Below, piece after piece: positions 9,112 to 18,129 of a DNA stretch of 64,000 nucleotides; the stretch's first letter is position 1, and each line of letters begins with the position of its first letter. The stretch covers positions 1,475,035-1,539,034 of the forward strand of contig NZ_CP024628.1 of NCBI RefSeq assembly GCF_024449095.1. The letters are read 5' to 3'. Under the pieces are notes generated by a model. The model searched no databases and was not told the DNA's origin. It saw nothing but the letters and a program-made list of their open reading frames with translations. This stretch comes from Vibrio coralliilyticus (lineage in GTDB: Bacteria; Pseudomonadota; Gammaproteobacteria; Enterobacterales; Vibrionaceae). Made by a program: the position numbers and the translations under genes.

Positions 9112-9587
9112 ACTTAATAAAAAACACTCTAATAATATTATCTATAGCATTTGCATTTCCTGCTTTCTCAATTGCCACATTGGTGACAGAACAAGAGTAT
9201 AGGATTGAGATTTCCGAACAAGATCATGAGTACGCTCCCTATTTTCTGTCAATCACTAGTGGAAGTAAGACCACCAAAGTAGACGAATATACTGTTGAAG
9301 GAGGACCGCCGATTTTCAACGGTATGGATGAAATATCCCTAAGAAACAACCCGTACCTTTTAGTTCAAATAACCTGGGACATAAACCACTTCGATATAAA
9401 AGGGACTCAATATACTTCTTATCTGTACAAGTTTGAAAATGGCTCACTGATACGTGAAACGAATCTATCTCAGGACAAGAACTTAGATGGTTTTTCTGGA
9501 TACTACTCTGATGGCGGCACGAGCGAGTATAAATACGATACGTTACTAAAGGTCAAAAAATACTTGTTATCTACTTATGGGAACTAA
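9108..9587 (+). CDS. Exported protein of unknown function, coupled to the preceding gene
   Basis: 159 residues with a typical signal peptide (IILSIAFAFPAFS-IA). The mature domain is beta-rich and cysteine-free (YAPYFLSITSGSKTTKVDEY, NPYLLVQITWDINHFDIKGTQYTSYLYKF) and acidic. No family recognised. The 4-nt ATGA overlap with the preceding gene suggests that the two products act together. As the last gene of the cassette, it is followed by a structured region facing the convergent cyo operon. Confidence 0.5.
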   Translation: MNLIKNTLIILSIAFAFPAFSIATLVTEQEYRIEISEQDHEYAPYFLSITSGSKTTKVDEYTVEGGPPIFNGMDEISLRNNPYLLVQITWDINHFDIKGTQYTSYLYKFENGSLIRETNLSQDKNLDGFSGYYSDGGTSEYKYDTLLKVKKYLLSTYGN

Positions 9588-9690
9588 AAAAGCGCCCCGT
9601 CCTTTCTCTGCTTACACAAACATGCCGGTATCGGATATCTCAGGCATAAAACCGTTATCGGCTTAGCAGGTTCAGGAAGGAGCGCTTAAC
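9588..9690. terminator. Structured region between convergent transcripts
   Basis: AAGCGC near 9590 pairs with GCGCTT near 9683, enclosing a second imperfect stem around GCCGGTATCGG / CCGTTATCGGC. It lies between the end of the T6SS cassette and cyoE and probably ends both transcripts. There is no long T-tract. Confidence 0.4.
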
Positions 9691-9693
9691 TCG

Positions 9694-10560
9694 TTAGATG
9701 GGTAGTGGAATCAGCTCCAGACCCAGCACGCCACTGATGCTCATCACCACCAGCAGAGAGACTTTAAACACCGATTTCGACCATTGGACGTAATTGCTGT
9801 AGTCAACCTTGCGAAACGTCACCTGCGTCCACATAAAGCACACAACAGCGGCAACCGCTAGGTATTCATAGCCAGCCTCTCCCAATAGGAATAGAGCCAG
9901 TGAGACGGCACCAAAAGCCGCAACATATGCCTTCATATGGCGATGAGCTTTGTTGATGCCTTCTTTCACTGGCAAAACTGGAATGCCCGCGTCACGGTAA
10001 TCTTGCATACGGAACATCGCAATCGCGTACGAGTGCGGCATTTGCCATAAGCAGAACATGGTAAACAGCAGAATGGCCTCAAGGCTGATGTAGTTTGTTA
10101 CCGCCAGATAGCCCACCAGAGGTGGCACTGCACCGGAAATGCTACCCACCAGCGTGCCGTACACAGACGTACGCTTGTACCACATGGTGTAGAAAAACAC
10201 GTAAAACACGTAGCCCAAAAGTACTACCACTGCTGACAGTGGATTGGCGAGCTGAAACAACAAGGCGGTCCCGCTGAGCAGCATCACCAAGGCATAGACA
10301 AAAGCAACATCGATATTGATGTTACCTTTGACTGTTTCACGATTTTGAGTGCGCTTCATCTTTTGGTCGATGTCTCGGTCAAAGATGTTGTTCACTACGC
10401 AGCCTGAAGCAATCACAAGCCCGACACCAGCGAGTGTCGCCAGTAACAAGTTCAGACTTGCGTGCTCTGTTTTTGCGGCAAGGAAAAACCCCGCCGCAAC
10501 AGATATCAGGTTGCCGAAAATGATGCCCGGTTTGGTAATAGACAAATAACTTTTCAGCAT
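9694..10560 (-). CDS. cyoE: Protoheme IX farnesyltransferase (haem O synthase)
   Basis: About 288 residues with seven to nine membrane helices. It transfers a farnesyl group from farnesyl diphosphate to protohaem, giving haem O for cytochrome bo3. The UbiA-family aspartate-rich motif NNIFDRDIDQKMKRT is near residue 60-75, and a second polar loop contains YRDAGIPVLPVKEG. The start at 10560 (MLKSYLSITKPG) is preferred: it lies 8 nt after cyoD and is the usual family N-terminus, whereas the frame's earlier start at 10608 would run into cyoD. Last gene of the operon. Confidence 0.95.
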   Translation of the reverse strand: MLKSYLSITKPGIIFGNLISVAAGFFLAAKTEHASLNLLLATLAGVGLVIASGCVVNNIFDRDIDQKMKRTQNRETVKGNINIDVAFVYALVMLLSGTALLFQLANPLSAVVVLLGYVFYVFFYTMWYKRTSVYGTLVGSISGAVPPLVGYLAVTNYISLEAILLFTMFCLWQMPHSYAIAMFRMQDYRDAGIPVLPVKEGINKAHRHMKAYVAAFGAVSLALFLLGEAGYEYLAVAAVVCFMWTQVTFRKVDYSNYVQWSKSVFKVSLLVVMSISGVLGLELIPLPI

Positions 10561-10568
10561 ACTCTGGC

Positions 10569-10880
10569 CTACAGCTTCATGTTGACGTTCATGTTGTAGA
10601 TGATCCACACCGAGCCAGCGATAAGAATCAAGACAACGATAGCAGTAAACATCAGTGACACTAGGTTCCAGCGACCATCGGAAGTTTTTACTTCCATATG
10701 CAGGAAGTACTTAAAGTGCACAAAGATTTGTACCAGAGCACAACCAAACAAAAGAACATATGTTGTCGTGTCGGGCAGCGATTGCGTCCACACAAAGTAG
10801 AACGGAATCACGGTCAAAATCAGAGATGCAACGAAACCTTTAACGTAATCCGACGCACCCGTTTCCAGATGTTGATCCAT
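10569..10880 (-). CDS. cyoD: Cytochrome bo3 quinol oxidase subunit IV
   Basis: 103 residues with three predicted membrane helices, as in CyoD. The motif FVHFKYFLHM is characteristic of this subunit, which helps assemble the Cu(B) site of subunit I. The start at 10880 ([15 protein letters not shown]) is chosen because its ATG shares a base with the cyoC stop (TAATG). The longer reading from 10925 would overlap cyoC. Confidence 0.93.
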   Translation of the reverse strand: MDQHLETGASDYVKGFVASLILTVIPFYFVWTQSLPDTTTYVLLFGCALVQIFVHFKYFLHMEVKTSDGRWNLVSLMFTAIVVLILIAGSVWIIYNMNVNMKL

Positions 10881-11476
10881 TACATAACCCCCAACAAGTA
10901 AACGATAGTGAAGACACAGATCCAAACAATGTCTAGGAAGTGCCAGAACAGGCTCAGGCAGTTAAAGCGCATCGCCATATTGTCGTTAAGACCTTTCGTC
11001 GACAGTTGGTGATAGCACACCGCCAGCCAGATAAGACCAAACGTCACGTGCAGGCCGTGAGTACCCACCAGCGTGAAGAACGCAGAAAGAAATGCGCTCT
11101 CCTGTGGGCCGTAGCCCTCAGCAATCAAGTGATGGAACTCGTACACTTCCATGCCGATAAAGCCAAGCCCAAGCAAGAAAGTCACTTGCAACCAACGCTT
11201 TAAACCCGCGACATCTTTGCGTTTCATGGCAATCATGCCAAAGCCAAACGTGATACTACTGAACAGCAGCAGCATGGTTTCAACGAACACAAATGGCAGT
11301 TCGAAAATATCTTTACCAGTCGGCCCGCTAATCGAGCCGCTTTCTAGTACTGCGTAAGTCGCAAACAGGGTCGCAAACAGTACGCAGTCACTCATCAGGT
11401 AAACCCAGAAACCGAACAGCTTGTTGGCGCTGGTATCGTGGTGATCATGAGCGTGAGACGCGATGTTAGCTTGCAT
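10880..11476 (-). CDS. cyoC: Cytochrome bo3 quinol oxidase subunit III
   Basis: 198 residues with five membrane helices and the haem-copper oxidase subunit III signature ([34 protein letters not shown]). The N-terminus is His-rich ([10 protein letters not shown]). It structurally supports subunit I in the bo3 complex. It overlaps the end of cyoB by 11 nt and abuts cyoD. Confidence 0.95.
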   Translation of the reverse strand: MQANIASHAHDHHDTSANKLFGFWVYLMSDCVLFATLFATYAVLESGSISGPTGKDIFELPFVFVETMLLLFSSITFGFGMIAMKRKDVAGLKRWLQVTFLLGLGFIGMEVYEFHHLIAEGYGPQESAFLSAFFTLVGTHGLHVTFGLIWLAVCYHQLSTKGLNDNMAMRFNCLSLFWHFLDIVWICVFTIVYLLGVM

Positions 11477-13502
11477 ACGTCACCTCCAGATCGTCTTTCT
11501 TATTATCATCTTGCACAGGTTTTTTATTTGCTTCTTCAAACTGAGCACGGCGCTCAGCTTCAATCGCTTTTATCTCTTCGACTTCAACGTAGTAGTCCAC
11601 GTCATCGTTGTAGCTGTGTTGGATACAGGTGACGATGATGCCAAAGAAACTCGCTGCTGCCAGCCACCAGATGTACCAAATCATCGCAAAGCCAAATACC
11701 AGTGCCCAAGCAGACACATAAATACCTGTCGGCGTGTTTTTCGGCATATGGATGCGTTCGTATTCCACTTCTTTGGTTGGGTCGAACTCACCGCTCTGCT
11801 TCTGATACCAGAATGCGTCCAGTTCGTCGCCTTTTGGTAAATGCGCGAAGTTGTAGAACGGCGGAGGTGAAGACGTCGCCCACTCAAACGTACGGCCACC
11901 CCATGGGTCACCTGTCAGGTCTCTATTCTGTTCGCGATCACGGATACTGACGTAGATCTGGATGAACTGGCATACGACGCCCATTGCAATCACAGCAGTA
12001 CCTGCCGCAGCAACGGCCAGCAGAGGGAAGTATTCTGGGTTAATGTCTTGGCTCAAGCGGCGAGTCATGCCCATGAAGCCCAGTGCGTACAGTGGTAGGA
12101 AAGCCATCAGGAAGCCGACAATCCAAAGATAGAATGCACGCTTGCCCCAAGCTTCGTTCATCGTGAAGCCAGTCGCTTTCGGGAACCAGTAAGTGATTGC
12201 CGCAAAGCAACCAAACACCACACCACCGATGATGACGTTATGGAAGTGCGCGATCAGGAATACTGAGTTGTGAAGAACAAAGTCAGCACCCGGAACCGCC
12301 ATCAGTACGCCAGTCATACCACCGACTGAGAAGGTGATCAGGAAGCCCACCGTCCACATCATTGGCGTGGTAAAGCGAATGCGGCCTTTGTACATGGTGA
12401 ACAACCAGTTGAAAATCTTCACCCCGGTTGGGATGGAAATGATCATGGTTGCGATACCGAAGAAGGCGTTAACGTTCGCACCCGACCCCATGGTGAAGAA
12501 GTGGTGCAGCCATACAACAAACGCCAGAATAGTAATCACTACCGTTGCCCACACCAGCGAGGTGTAACCAAACAATTTCTTGCGAGAGAAGGTCGCGGTC
12601 ACTTCCGAGAACACACCAAAGATTGGCAGGATCAGGATGTACACCTCAGGGTGGCCCCATGCCCAAATCAAGTTGACGTACATCATCACGTTGCCGCCAA
12701 GATCATTGGTGAAGAAATGGAATCCGAGGTATCGATCCAGTGTCAACAATGCAATCGTCACTGTCAGGATTGGGAACGAAATGATGATAAGGATGTTGGC
12801 ACATAGAGACGCCCAAGTGAAAACTGGCATCTTCATCATTGGCATAGAAGGCGTGCGCATACGCAGGATAGTGGCGAAGAAGTTCACCCCCGTCAGCGTG
12901 GTACCGACACCGGATATCTGCAAGGCCCATATCCAATAATCGACCCCAACTCCCGGACTGGCATCAATGCCCGACAGAGGCGGATACGCTAGCCAGCCAG
13001 TACGACCAAATTCACCTAAGCCTAGCGACATATTGGTCAGGATGACACCAACAATAAATAACCAGAAACTGAGGTTGTTCAGATACGGGAAGGCAACATC
13101 ACGAGCACCAATCTGCAACGGAACAATGATGTTCATCAGGCCGATAACCAGAGGCATCGCGACGAAGAAAATCATGATCACGCCGTGCGCGGTGAAAATC
13201 TGGTCATAGTGATGAGGCGGCAGGTAACCCGCTTCACCCGCAGAAGACAGCAACTGCTGACTGCGCATCATGACGGCGTCGGCAAATCCGCGCACAAGCA
13301 TCACCATCGCAACTGCGATGTACATAAAGCCGAGTTTTTTGTGGTCTACTGACGTAAACCACTCGTTCCACAGGTACTGCCATTTCCCTGCTTTGGTCAC
13401 CGCGACAACCACTGCCAAACCAACCAAAGCGACAATCGCTAAGGTGATGACGATGATGGGTTCGTGGTATGGAATTGAATCGAGAGTTAATCTTCCAAAC
13501 AT
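11466..13502 (-). CDS. cyoB: Cytochrome bo3 quinol oxidase subunit I
   Basis: 678 residues, usual CyoB length. It carries haem b, haem o3 and Cu(B), reduces O2 to water and pumps protons. The Cu(B)/Tyr crosslink region [14 protein letters not shown], the HHFFTMG histidine pair and the HFHNVIIGG haem-ligand segment are all present, along with the long C-terminal extension typical of quinol oxidases. The start overlaps the cyoA stop by one base, with an AAGGAC ribosome site. Confidence 0.97.
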   Translation of the reverse strand: MFGRLTLDSIPYHEPIIVITLAIVALVGLAVVVAVTKAGKWQYLWNEWFTSVDHKKLGFMYIAVAMVMLVRGFADAVMMRSQQLLSSAGEAGYLPPHHYDQIFTAHGVIMIFFVAMPLVIGLMNIIVPLQIGARDVAFPYLNNLSFWLFIVGVILTNMSLGLGEFGRTGWLAYPPLSGIDASPGVGVDYWIWALQISGVGTTLTGVNFFATILRMRTPSMPMMKMPVFTWASLCANILIIISFPILTVTIALLTLDRYLGFHFFTNDLGGNVMMYVNLIWAWGHPEVYILILPIFGVFSEVTATFSRKKLFGYTSLVWATVVITILAFVVWLHHFFTMGSGANVNAFFGIATMIISIPTGVKIFNWLFTMYKGRIRFTTPMMWTVGFLITFSVGGMTGVLMAVPGADFVLHNSVFLIAHFHNVIIGGVVFGCFAAITYWFPKATGFTMNEAWGKRAFYLWIVGFLMAFLPLYALGFMGMTRRLSQDINPEYFPLLAVAAAGTAVIAMGVVCQFIQIYVSIRDREQNRDLTGDPWGGRTFEWATSSPPPFYNFAHLPKGDELDAFWYQKQSGEFDPTKEVEYERIHMPKNTPTGIYVSAWALVFGFAMIWYIWWLAAASFFGIIVTCIQHSYNDDVDYYVEVEEIKAIEAERRAQFEEANKKPVQDDNKKDDLEVTYAS

Positions 13503-14389
13503 TACGATTGTCCTTGGTTTTCAGGCAAACAGTTCATTGAACCAGGATGCTGGGTCACGACATCAGTAAACAAAAACGGTGGCACACTGGAGAACAGCGT
13601 GACTGGCTCAGCGACACTTGGTGCTGCCAGCGAGCGGAATTGCTCCCAGTCTTCGATGCGATCTGGGCTGGCTTTCACCTTCTGCACCCAGTTCAGGAAT
13701 GCCGCGCGATCAGGCATAGCGGACGCAGTAAACTTCATCTGCGAGAAACCTTCGCCGCTATAGTTAGAAGCAAAACCTTTGTAATCGCCTTCATGGTTAG
13801 CAATCAGGTTGAGCTTGGTCACCATGCCCGGCATCGCGTAGATCTGTGTCCCAAGGCGTGGGATAAAGAACGCGTTCATAATGTTGTCTGACGTCAGTTT
13901 GAAATTGACCGGGACATCTTTCGGAAACGCAACGTAGTTAACCGTTGCAATGTGTTCTTCCGGATAGATGAACAGCCATTTCCAATCGAGTGATACCACT
14001 TCAATCGTCATGGGCTTCACATCACTCACCAGAGGCTTAGATGGCTCCAGTTCGTGCGTCGAACGCCATGTAATGGTGGCAAGAATCGCGATGATGATGA
14101 TAGGAATCGTCCATACCACCACTTCGATCTTGGTCGAGTGAGCCCATTCAGGCGCGTACTCTTCGTCGGTGTTAGTTGCGCGGTATCGGTAGGCGAAGTA
14201 AATCGTCATCAGAATCACTGGGATCACAACGATCAACATCAGCAAAAGAGCGGTAATAATCAGCTCTTTTTCCTGGACACCAATAGCACCTTTCGGGTCA
14301 AGCAAAGCAGAATTACATCCTGAGAGCAGCAGAATGGCGGTCACCAAACTTCCCCTCGACAAGATGCGTTTATATCTTGAGGCTTCCAT
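13502..14389 (-). CDS. cyoA: Cytochrome bo3 quinol oxidase subunit II (lipoprotein)
   Basis: 295 residues. A lipobox (LLLSGCNSA) is followed by two membrane helices and a cupredoxin domain ([40 protein letters not shown]). It lacks the Cu(A) cysteines, as expected for a quinol rather than a cytochrome c oxidase. First gene of the cyoABCDE operon; its promoter must lie in 14390-15044. A high-oxygen respiratory branch is the known role of this complex. Confidence 0.95.
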   Translation of the reverse strand: MEASRYKRILSRGSLVTAILLLSGCNSALLDPKGAIGVQEKELIITALLLMLIVVIPVILMTIYFAYRYRATNTDEEYAPEWAHSTKIEVVVWTIPIIIIAILATITWRSTHELEPSKPLVSDVKPMTIEVVSLDWKWLFIYPEEHIATVNYVAFPKDVPVNFKLTSDNIMNAFFIPRLGTQIYAMPGMVTKLNLIANHEGDYKGFASNYSGEGFSQMKFTASAMPDRAAFLNWVQKVKASPDRIEDWEQFRSLAAPSVAEPVTLFSSVPPFLFTDVVTQHPGSMNCLPENQGQS

Positions 14390-14811
14390 TAACTTTCTCG
14401 ATGTTTGTCCGGTTGCAGGGCAATGCCTGAAGGCCGGTTGTTATAGTCATTAGAATGTTTATGTGTTGAGCATGTGCAGCATCGCAAAGCAAAGTGTGGG
14501 GTTATCAAATAAGCAATCCGGTTAAAACCATGCTGCTTATGCGGTTTAATTGTTACACTTTGAAATACAATGTTACATTCTGCGCATTATGCTTAGATCG
14601 AAATTGAAGCTCATCTGTCGAACTTGGAAACTAACCTTCCATTTATGAAATTGACGCATTGATCAATAGCCACTTATCACCCACAACACCGTTGACGTGC
14701 CACATAAGAAAGCCATGAAAGATAAGGGATAGTTGCCGACTAACAGTTCAATTGAGCAATAAGTCATTTGCTCGCCTTTAACTGACTAAACCGATCGATC
14801 TATAGATAGAT

Positions 14812-14833
14812 AAATGTGATATTAATCACATTA
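14812..14833. promoter_or_regulatory. CRP (or FNR-like) binding palindrome
   Basis: AAATGTGATATTAATCACAT matches the CRP consensus TGTGA-N6-TCACA exactly, with the flanking A/T bases of strong sites. It is far from cyoA (about 420 nt) and behind the lactonase terminator, so its target may be an unseen promoter or small RNA in this spacer, or a long cyo leader. Confidence 0.7.
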
Positions 14834-14961
14834 AGGAATTCACGTAGTTTTTGATGGGTATTCACAAAAAGATCACTACTACGCACAAAGCATTCACAGT
14901 GCAAATTAGATCAATACCCGCGAAGACAATGAATGAAATAAAACGTCAGATTTCAGCCCAT

Positions 14962-14993
14962 TAGAAAAATATCCCCATCCAAACGAATGGGGA
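14962..14993 (-). terminator. Intrinsic terminator of the lactonase gene
   Basis: On the minus strand the stem TCCCCAT / ATGGGGA (8-nt loop) is followed by ATATTTTTC, about 50 nt after the stop at 15045. Confidence 0.75.
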
Positions 14994-15044
14994 AAGAAGG
15001 GCCAGATTGATATAACACCAAATTATCGAAAGGTTCTCACGCCT

Positions 15045-16079
15045 CTAAACGAAATGCTCAATCAGACATACTGGTGCATCCACTTGGCACTGATAATTGG
15101 CTGGAGTAAGAAGACCTGTTGATTGGCAACGCAGGTAACTAGCGAGATTATTAGAATGTTGATTGGCGACAATTAGCCAGTTGCCATCAGATGATAACGT
15201 AAAGTCTCGCGGAAACTGGCCCTGACAACCTTGCGCCGCTAACCACGAAGGTAATCCATCCACCAGCTCGAAAATGCTAATCGCATTCTGCTGACGACAA
15301 GAAACGTAAATAAAGCGCTCATCACAAGACAGCTTGATCGCTGCTGCGGCCTCTCCTTTTGGCTGGCCGGGCAGTAAGTCGCACTGGTCTACCATACGCC
15401 AGTGGTTACCTTCCTTAGTCAGCGTAATCAGCGTTTCCGCTAGCTCGCATACAACGTAAGCCATGTCTTCATCACCATTCATCACCAGATGCCTAGGGCC
15501 ACAGCCGGGGGGCAGTGAGATGGTTTGATGAAGTTGGAACTGGTCACTTTGTGTATCAATGTCATAGAGATGCAGCGAATCACTACCCAAATCGACCACA
15601 GCCAACTGAGGTGTGTGATTTAAAAACTGCACCTGATGAGCATGCGGCGATTGCTGACGCTCACTGTTCGCGCCTTTGCCATCCACAAACAGGTCCGTGA
15701 CAAGTTTGAGCGGCTTTCCATCGCCATCCAACACGTAGACATTCACATTTCCGGAACCATAATTGGCCACCGCTACATATCGCTGCTGGCAATCCACATC
15801 AATATGACAAGGGTAGTCACCTTCAATGGCCAACACGTCAGAGCGAGCATCCGACTGAAACACCAAAACAGCACTATCAGAACGGGAAACTTCAGAAAAT
15901 GTATAGAGACCAGAGGAAGTGTGAGTGAGGTAAGAGGGGTTGCGTATCACCATGGCATCATCAAGTCGCGTCAGCTCCCCCGAAGAAGTGTTGAGGCTCA
16001 CTTGAGCTATGCCCTGGCTCTGACTTGGATCGTCGGTATAGGTACCAACATAAAAATGTAAGTGATTACTTGCTTTCAT
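15045..16079 (-). CDS. Beta-propeller lactonase (6-phosphogluconolactonase YbhE-type)
   Basis: 344 residues of the seven-bladed propeller family PF10282. The N-terminus HFYVGTYTDDPSQSQGI and the core CGPRHLVMNGDEDMAYVVCELAETLITL are typical, as are HIDVD and NQHSNNLASY. Members hydrolyse 6-phosphogluconolactone or related sugar lactones in the cytoplasm; no signal peptide is visible here. It stands alone between two spacers with its own terminator, so the exact lactone substrate is open. Confidence 0.8.
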   Translation of the reverse strand: MKASNHLHFYVGTYTDDPSQSQGIAQVSLNTSSGELTRLDDAMVIRNPSYLTHTSSGLYTFSEVSRSDSAVLVFQSDARSDVLAIEGDYPCHIDVDCQQRYVAVANYGSGNVNVYVLDGDGKPLKLVTDLFVDGKGANSERQQSPHAHQVQFLNHTPQLAVVDLGSDSLHLYDIDTQSDQFQLHQTISLPPGCGPRHLVMNGDEDMAYVVCELAETLITLTKEGNHWRMVDQCDLLPGQPKGEAAAAIKLSCDERFIYVSCRQQNAISIFELVDGLPSWLAAQGCQGQFPRDFTLSSDGNWLIVANQHSNNLASYLRCQSTGLLTPANYQCQVDAPVCLIEHFV

Positions 16080-16116
16080 TATTGACCATATAAATAAAAC
16101 ATTAGACTCTTAATAC

Positions 16117-16144
16117 ATTGCCGCCAACACACGTTGACGGCAAT
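16117..16144. other. Near-perfect hairpin upstream of the lactonase gene
   Basis: ATTGCCGCCAAC / GTTGACGGCAAT with a 4-nt loop and one mismatch, inside the 292-bp spacer 16080-16371 between divergent genes. There is no T-tract. It may be an operator palindrome or RNA structure. The remainder of the spacer is AT-rich near 16250-16330 and holds the promoter of the next gene. Confidence 0.4.
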
Positions 16145-16371
16145 GCCAAAAGTCAATGAGTTGGCCAGTTTGTGAAGTAGCGTCTTGATGACTAGGGCTA
16201 ACGAAAGGCAAGCCCGTCAAATTTCCTTGAGCTAAGCTCCAGAAAAAACCACCCCAATATAATTATAAACAATTGAAAAATATAATAATAACCAATGAAA
16301 GTGTAGTAAAAGCAACATCATTTTTAAACTTGTGACTTATATTCTCCAACCTTCATAACAAGGAGGATATT

Positions 16372-18075
16372 TTGAACAATCAGTCATTTTCTCTCAGCGT
16401 CGCTGCCCTAGCTTTGCTGGCCACAAGCCATGCTGCAGCCACAACGCTAGAAATTAACAATAAAAAAATCACCAATCTTGATGAAATATCAGTTAGCTAT
16501 ACTGGTGTAGAAGCAGAGGACCAAGGTGTAGAGTGGGTCGCCGTTTTTAAGGATGGCTCTGAGCCAGATGAGAATTACGGCAGCTGGTCATATTTATCGG
16601 AGAAATCAGGTAACATCACTTTGCCGCCTCAGCTTCCCGGAGACTATTATCTCACCTGTTTAGAAGGGTCTGACTATACCACTGAAAAATGCCAACGTGT
16701 GGCATTCAATGTCGAACAACGCCCTGTTTTAACAGTCACAGTAGAAGGCCTGCCAAAATACATTGATGGCATTTCAAACAACTTTGATCCTGATCTTCTT
16801 CCCACCACGACGAATTCAGTAATGCAGAATGTAACTATTTCGTACGATGGTCTCATCGGTGATGATACCTTAGAGGAAGTGACTGAAGGAGCCATAGAGC
16901 TGGGCATTAGCCAAGATGGCTACCGTTTTACAGGTTTAACTTCTGAGAAGTATGAAATTGTCTATGACCTCAATACTCAACTCTATGTTAATCGCTTGCC
17001 TCAAAAATCTCATGATGAAATTCGAGTAGTGTCAGCAAATGTATGGCGGACTGACCTTTACGGTTGGGATGACAATAACTGGAATGGTTTACATATGGGG
17101 CGTGGGGGACAAGTAATAAGAACAATCTTAGAACTCGACGCTGATGTGGTTGGCATGCAGGAATACATGCATCCGGAAACAGAAGGACTCGACCCAGAGT
17201 TTATTGAGAGTCAACTTGAGTCCGAATCTGGGGAAGAATGGCATAGCTGTCATAACTATCGTATCGTCACGAAATTAGAGGTCGTTGCCGAACATAAACA
17301 AGGTTGCGAAGTCCTTTTACCTAATGGTAAGCCCTTCTACTTTGGTGAAGTACACCTAGGGTTAGACCCAGACTGGGCTAATCATTATGTACCTTACACT
17401 GCACACCAAGGTTGGAGCGAAGAAGAAATCGTTACAGCTGCTGCAGATAACTGGGGAGAAGGCAATGACAATATTATCTCAGAAAGTGCCATGATTGGTG
17501 ACTCTATCCCTGCTTTCTTTGTCGGAGACTACAACGAACCAAGTCATAACGACTATACTCAGGCTGCCGCTGACTATGAAGCGCACAAACCACTCCGCGG
17601 AAAACGTATTCCTCTTGCCATTCCATCCATGCCAATGTCTAACATCATGCTCAATGATCTCGGGTATGTTGATACTTATGATGTAGCGCGTCAGAACCGC
17701 AATAAGGAATTAAACAACGATCTCCCAGCAGAAATTAACTTCCCTGGCGTTACTTGGGGTAATTATGGTGTGGCTGATGCTCATCGCATAGACTTTATTT
17801 ATTATCGAGATGCAGTCTCTAACCCAATGAAGGTTAAAGATTCCTTTGTCATCGGCGGCCGTCCGGATCCAAATGCGGATTACCCATTTGCTAACGACCA
17901 TGTCGAAATACCATACACTCCAGAAGTATGGCCTAGTGACCACCGATGGGTATTGACTTCGATGACATATGAAACAGAACAAGCGGAGTCTGGAGGGAGT
18001 ACTGGGCCATTAACTTTATGCCTTATCACTTTCTTTGCGTTGTTTGGTCGCAGAGAATATAAGTCAGCTTTCTGA
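16372..18075 (+). CDS. Secreted endonuclease/exonuclease/phosphatase-family enzyme with GlyGly-CTERM tail
   Basis: 567 residues. A signal peptide (to about residue 23) is followed by a beta domain (about 30-115) and an EEP-fold domain from about 220: VVSANVWR, VGMQEYMH (catalytic Glu), GDYNEPSHND, DAHRIDFIYYRD and the final PSDHRW. The C-terminus has SGGSTGPLT, a hydrophobic helix and RRE, a GlyGly-CTERM signal normally cleaved by rhombosortase after type II secretion. The start is TTG at 16372, chosen for the strong AAGGAGG 8 nt upstream. Probably a surface-bound phosphodiesterase or nuclease; the substrate is unknown. It converges on another phosphoesterase gene. Confidence 0.8.
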   Translation: MNNQSFSLSVAALALLATSHAAATTLEINNKKITNLDEISVSYTGVEAEDQGVEWVAVFKDGSEPDENYGSWSYLSEKSGNITLPPQLPGDYYLTCLEGSDYTTEKCQRVAFNVEQRPVLTVTVEGLPKYIDGISNNFDPDLLPTTTNSVMQNVTISYDGLIGDDTLEEVTEGAIELGISQDGYRFTGLTSEKYEIVYDLNTQLYVNRLPQKSHDEIRVVSANVWRTDLYGWDDNNWNGLHMGRGGQVIRTILELDADVVGMQEYMHPETEGLDPEFIESQLESESGEEWHSCHNYRIVTKLEVVAEHKQGCEVLLPNGKPFYFGEVHLGLDPDWANHYVPYTAHQGWSEEEIVTAAADNWGEGNDNIISESAMIGDSIPAFFVGDYNEPSHNDYTQAAADYEAHKPLRGKRIPLAIPSMPMSNIMLNDLGYVDTYDVARQNRNKELNNDLPAEINFPGVTWGNYGVADAHRIDFIYYRDAVSNPMKVKDSFVIGGRPDPNADYPFANDHVEIPYTPEVWPSDHRWVLTSMTYETEQAESGGSTGPLTLCLITFFALFGRREYKSAF

Positions 18076-18092
18076 TGGCTTCGCCTCTAATT

Positions 18093-18120
18093 AGCAGGAT
18101 GTGGCTTGCCACATCCTGCT
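18093..18120. terminator. Bidirectional hairpin between convergent genes
   Basis: Perfect 12-bp stem AGCAGGATGTGG / CCACATCCTGCT with a 4-nt loop, between the two convergent phosphoesterase genes. There is no strong T-tract. Confidence 0.7.
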
Positions 18121-18129
18121 CTATAGCGC

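Larger units (their letters stand above)
14390..15044. other. 655-bp intergenic region upstream of cyoA
   Basis: No convincing gene. It must hold the cyo promoter and, at its distal end, the terminator of the lactonase gene (14962-14993). A perfect CRP-like palindrome lies at 14812-14833, about 420 nt from cyoA. The stretch 14540-14600 is AT-rich with two TGTTACA repeats (near 14550 and 14570), possible binding sites for an aerobic/anaerobic regulator. Confidence 0.6.

Noticed and set aside
12501..12806. Long plus-strand frames opposite cyoB
   Set aside because: Antisense shadows of a strongly conserved gene; their residues show no independent motif.
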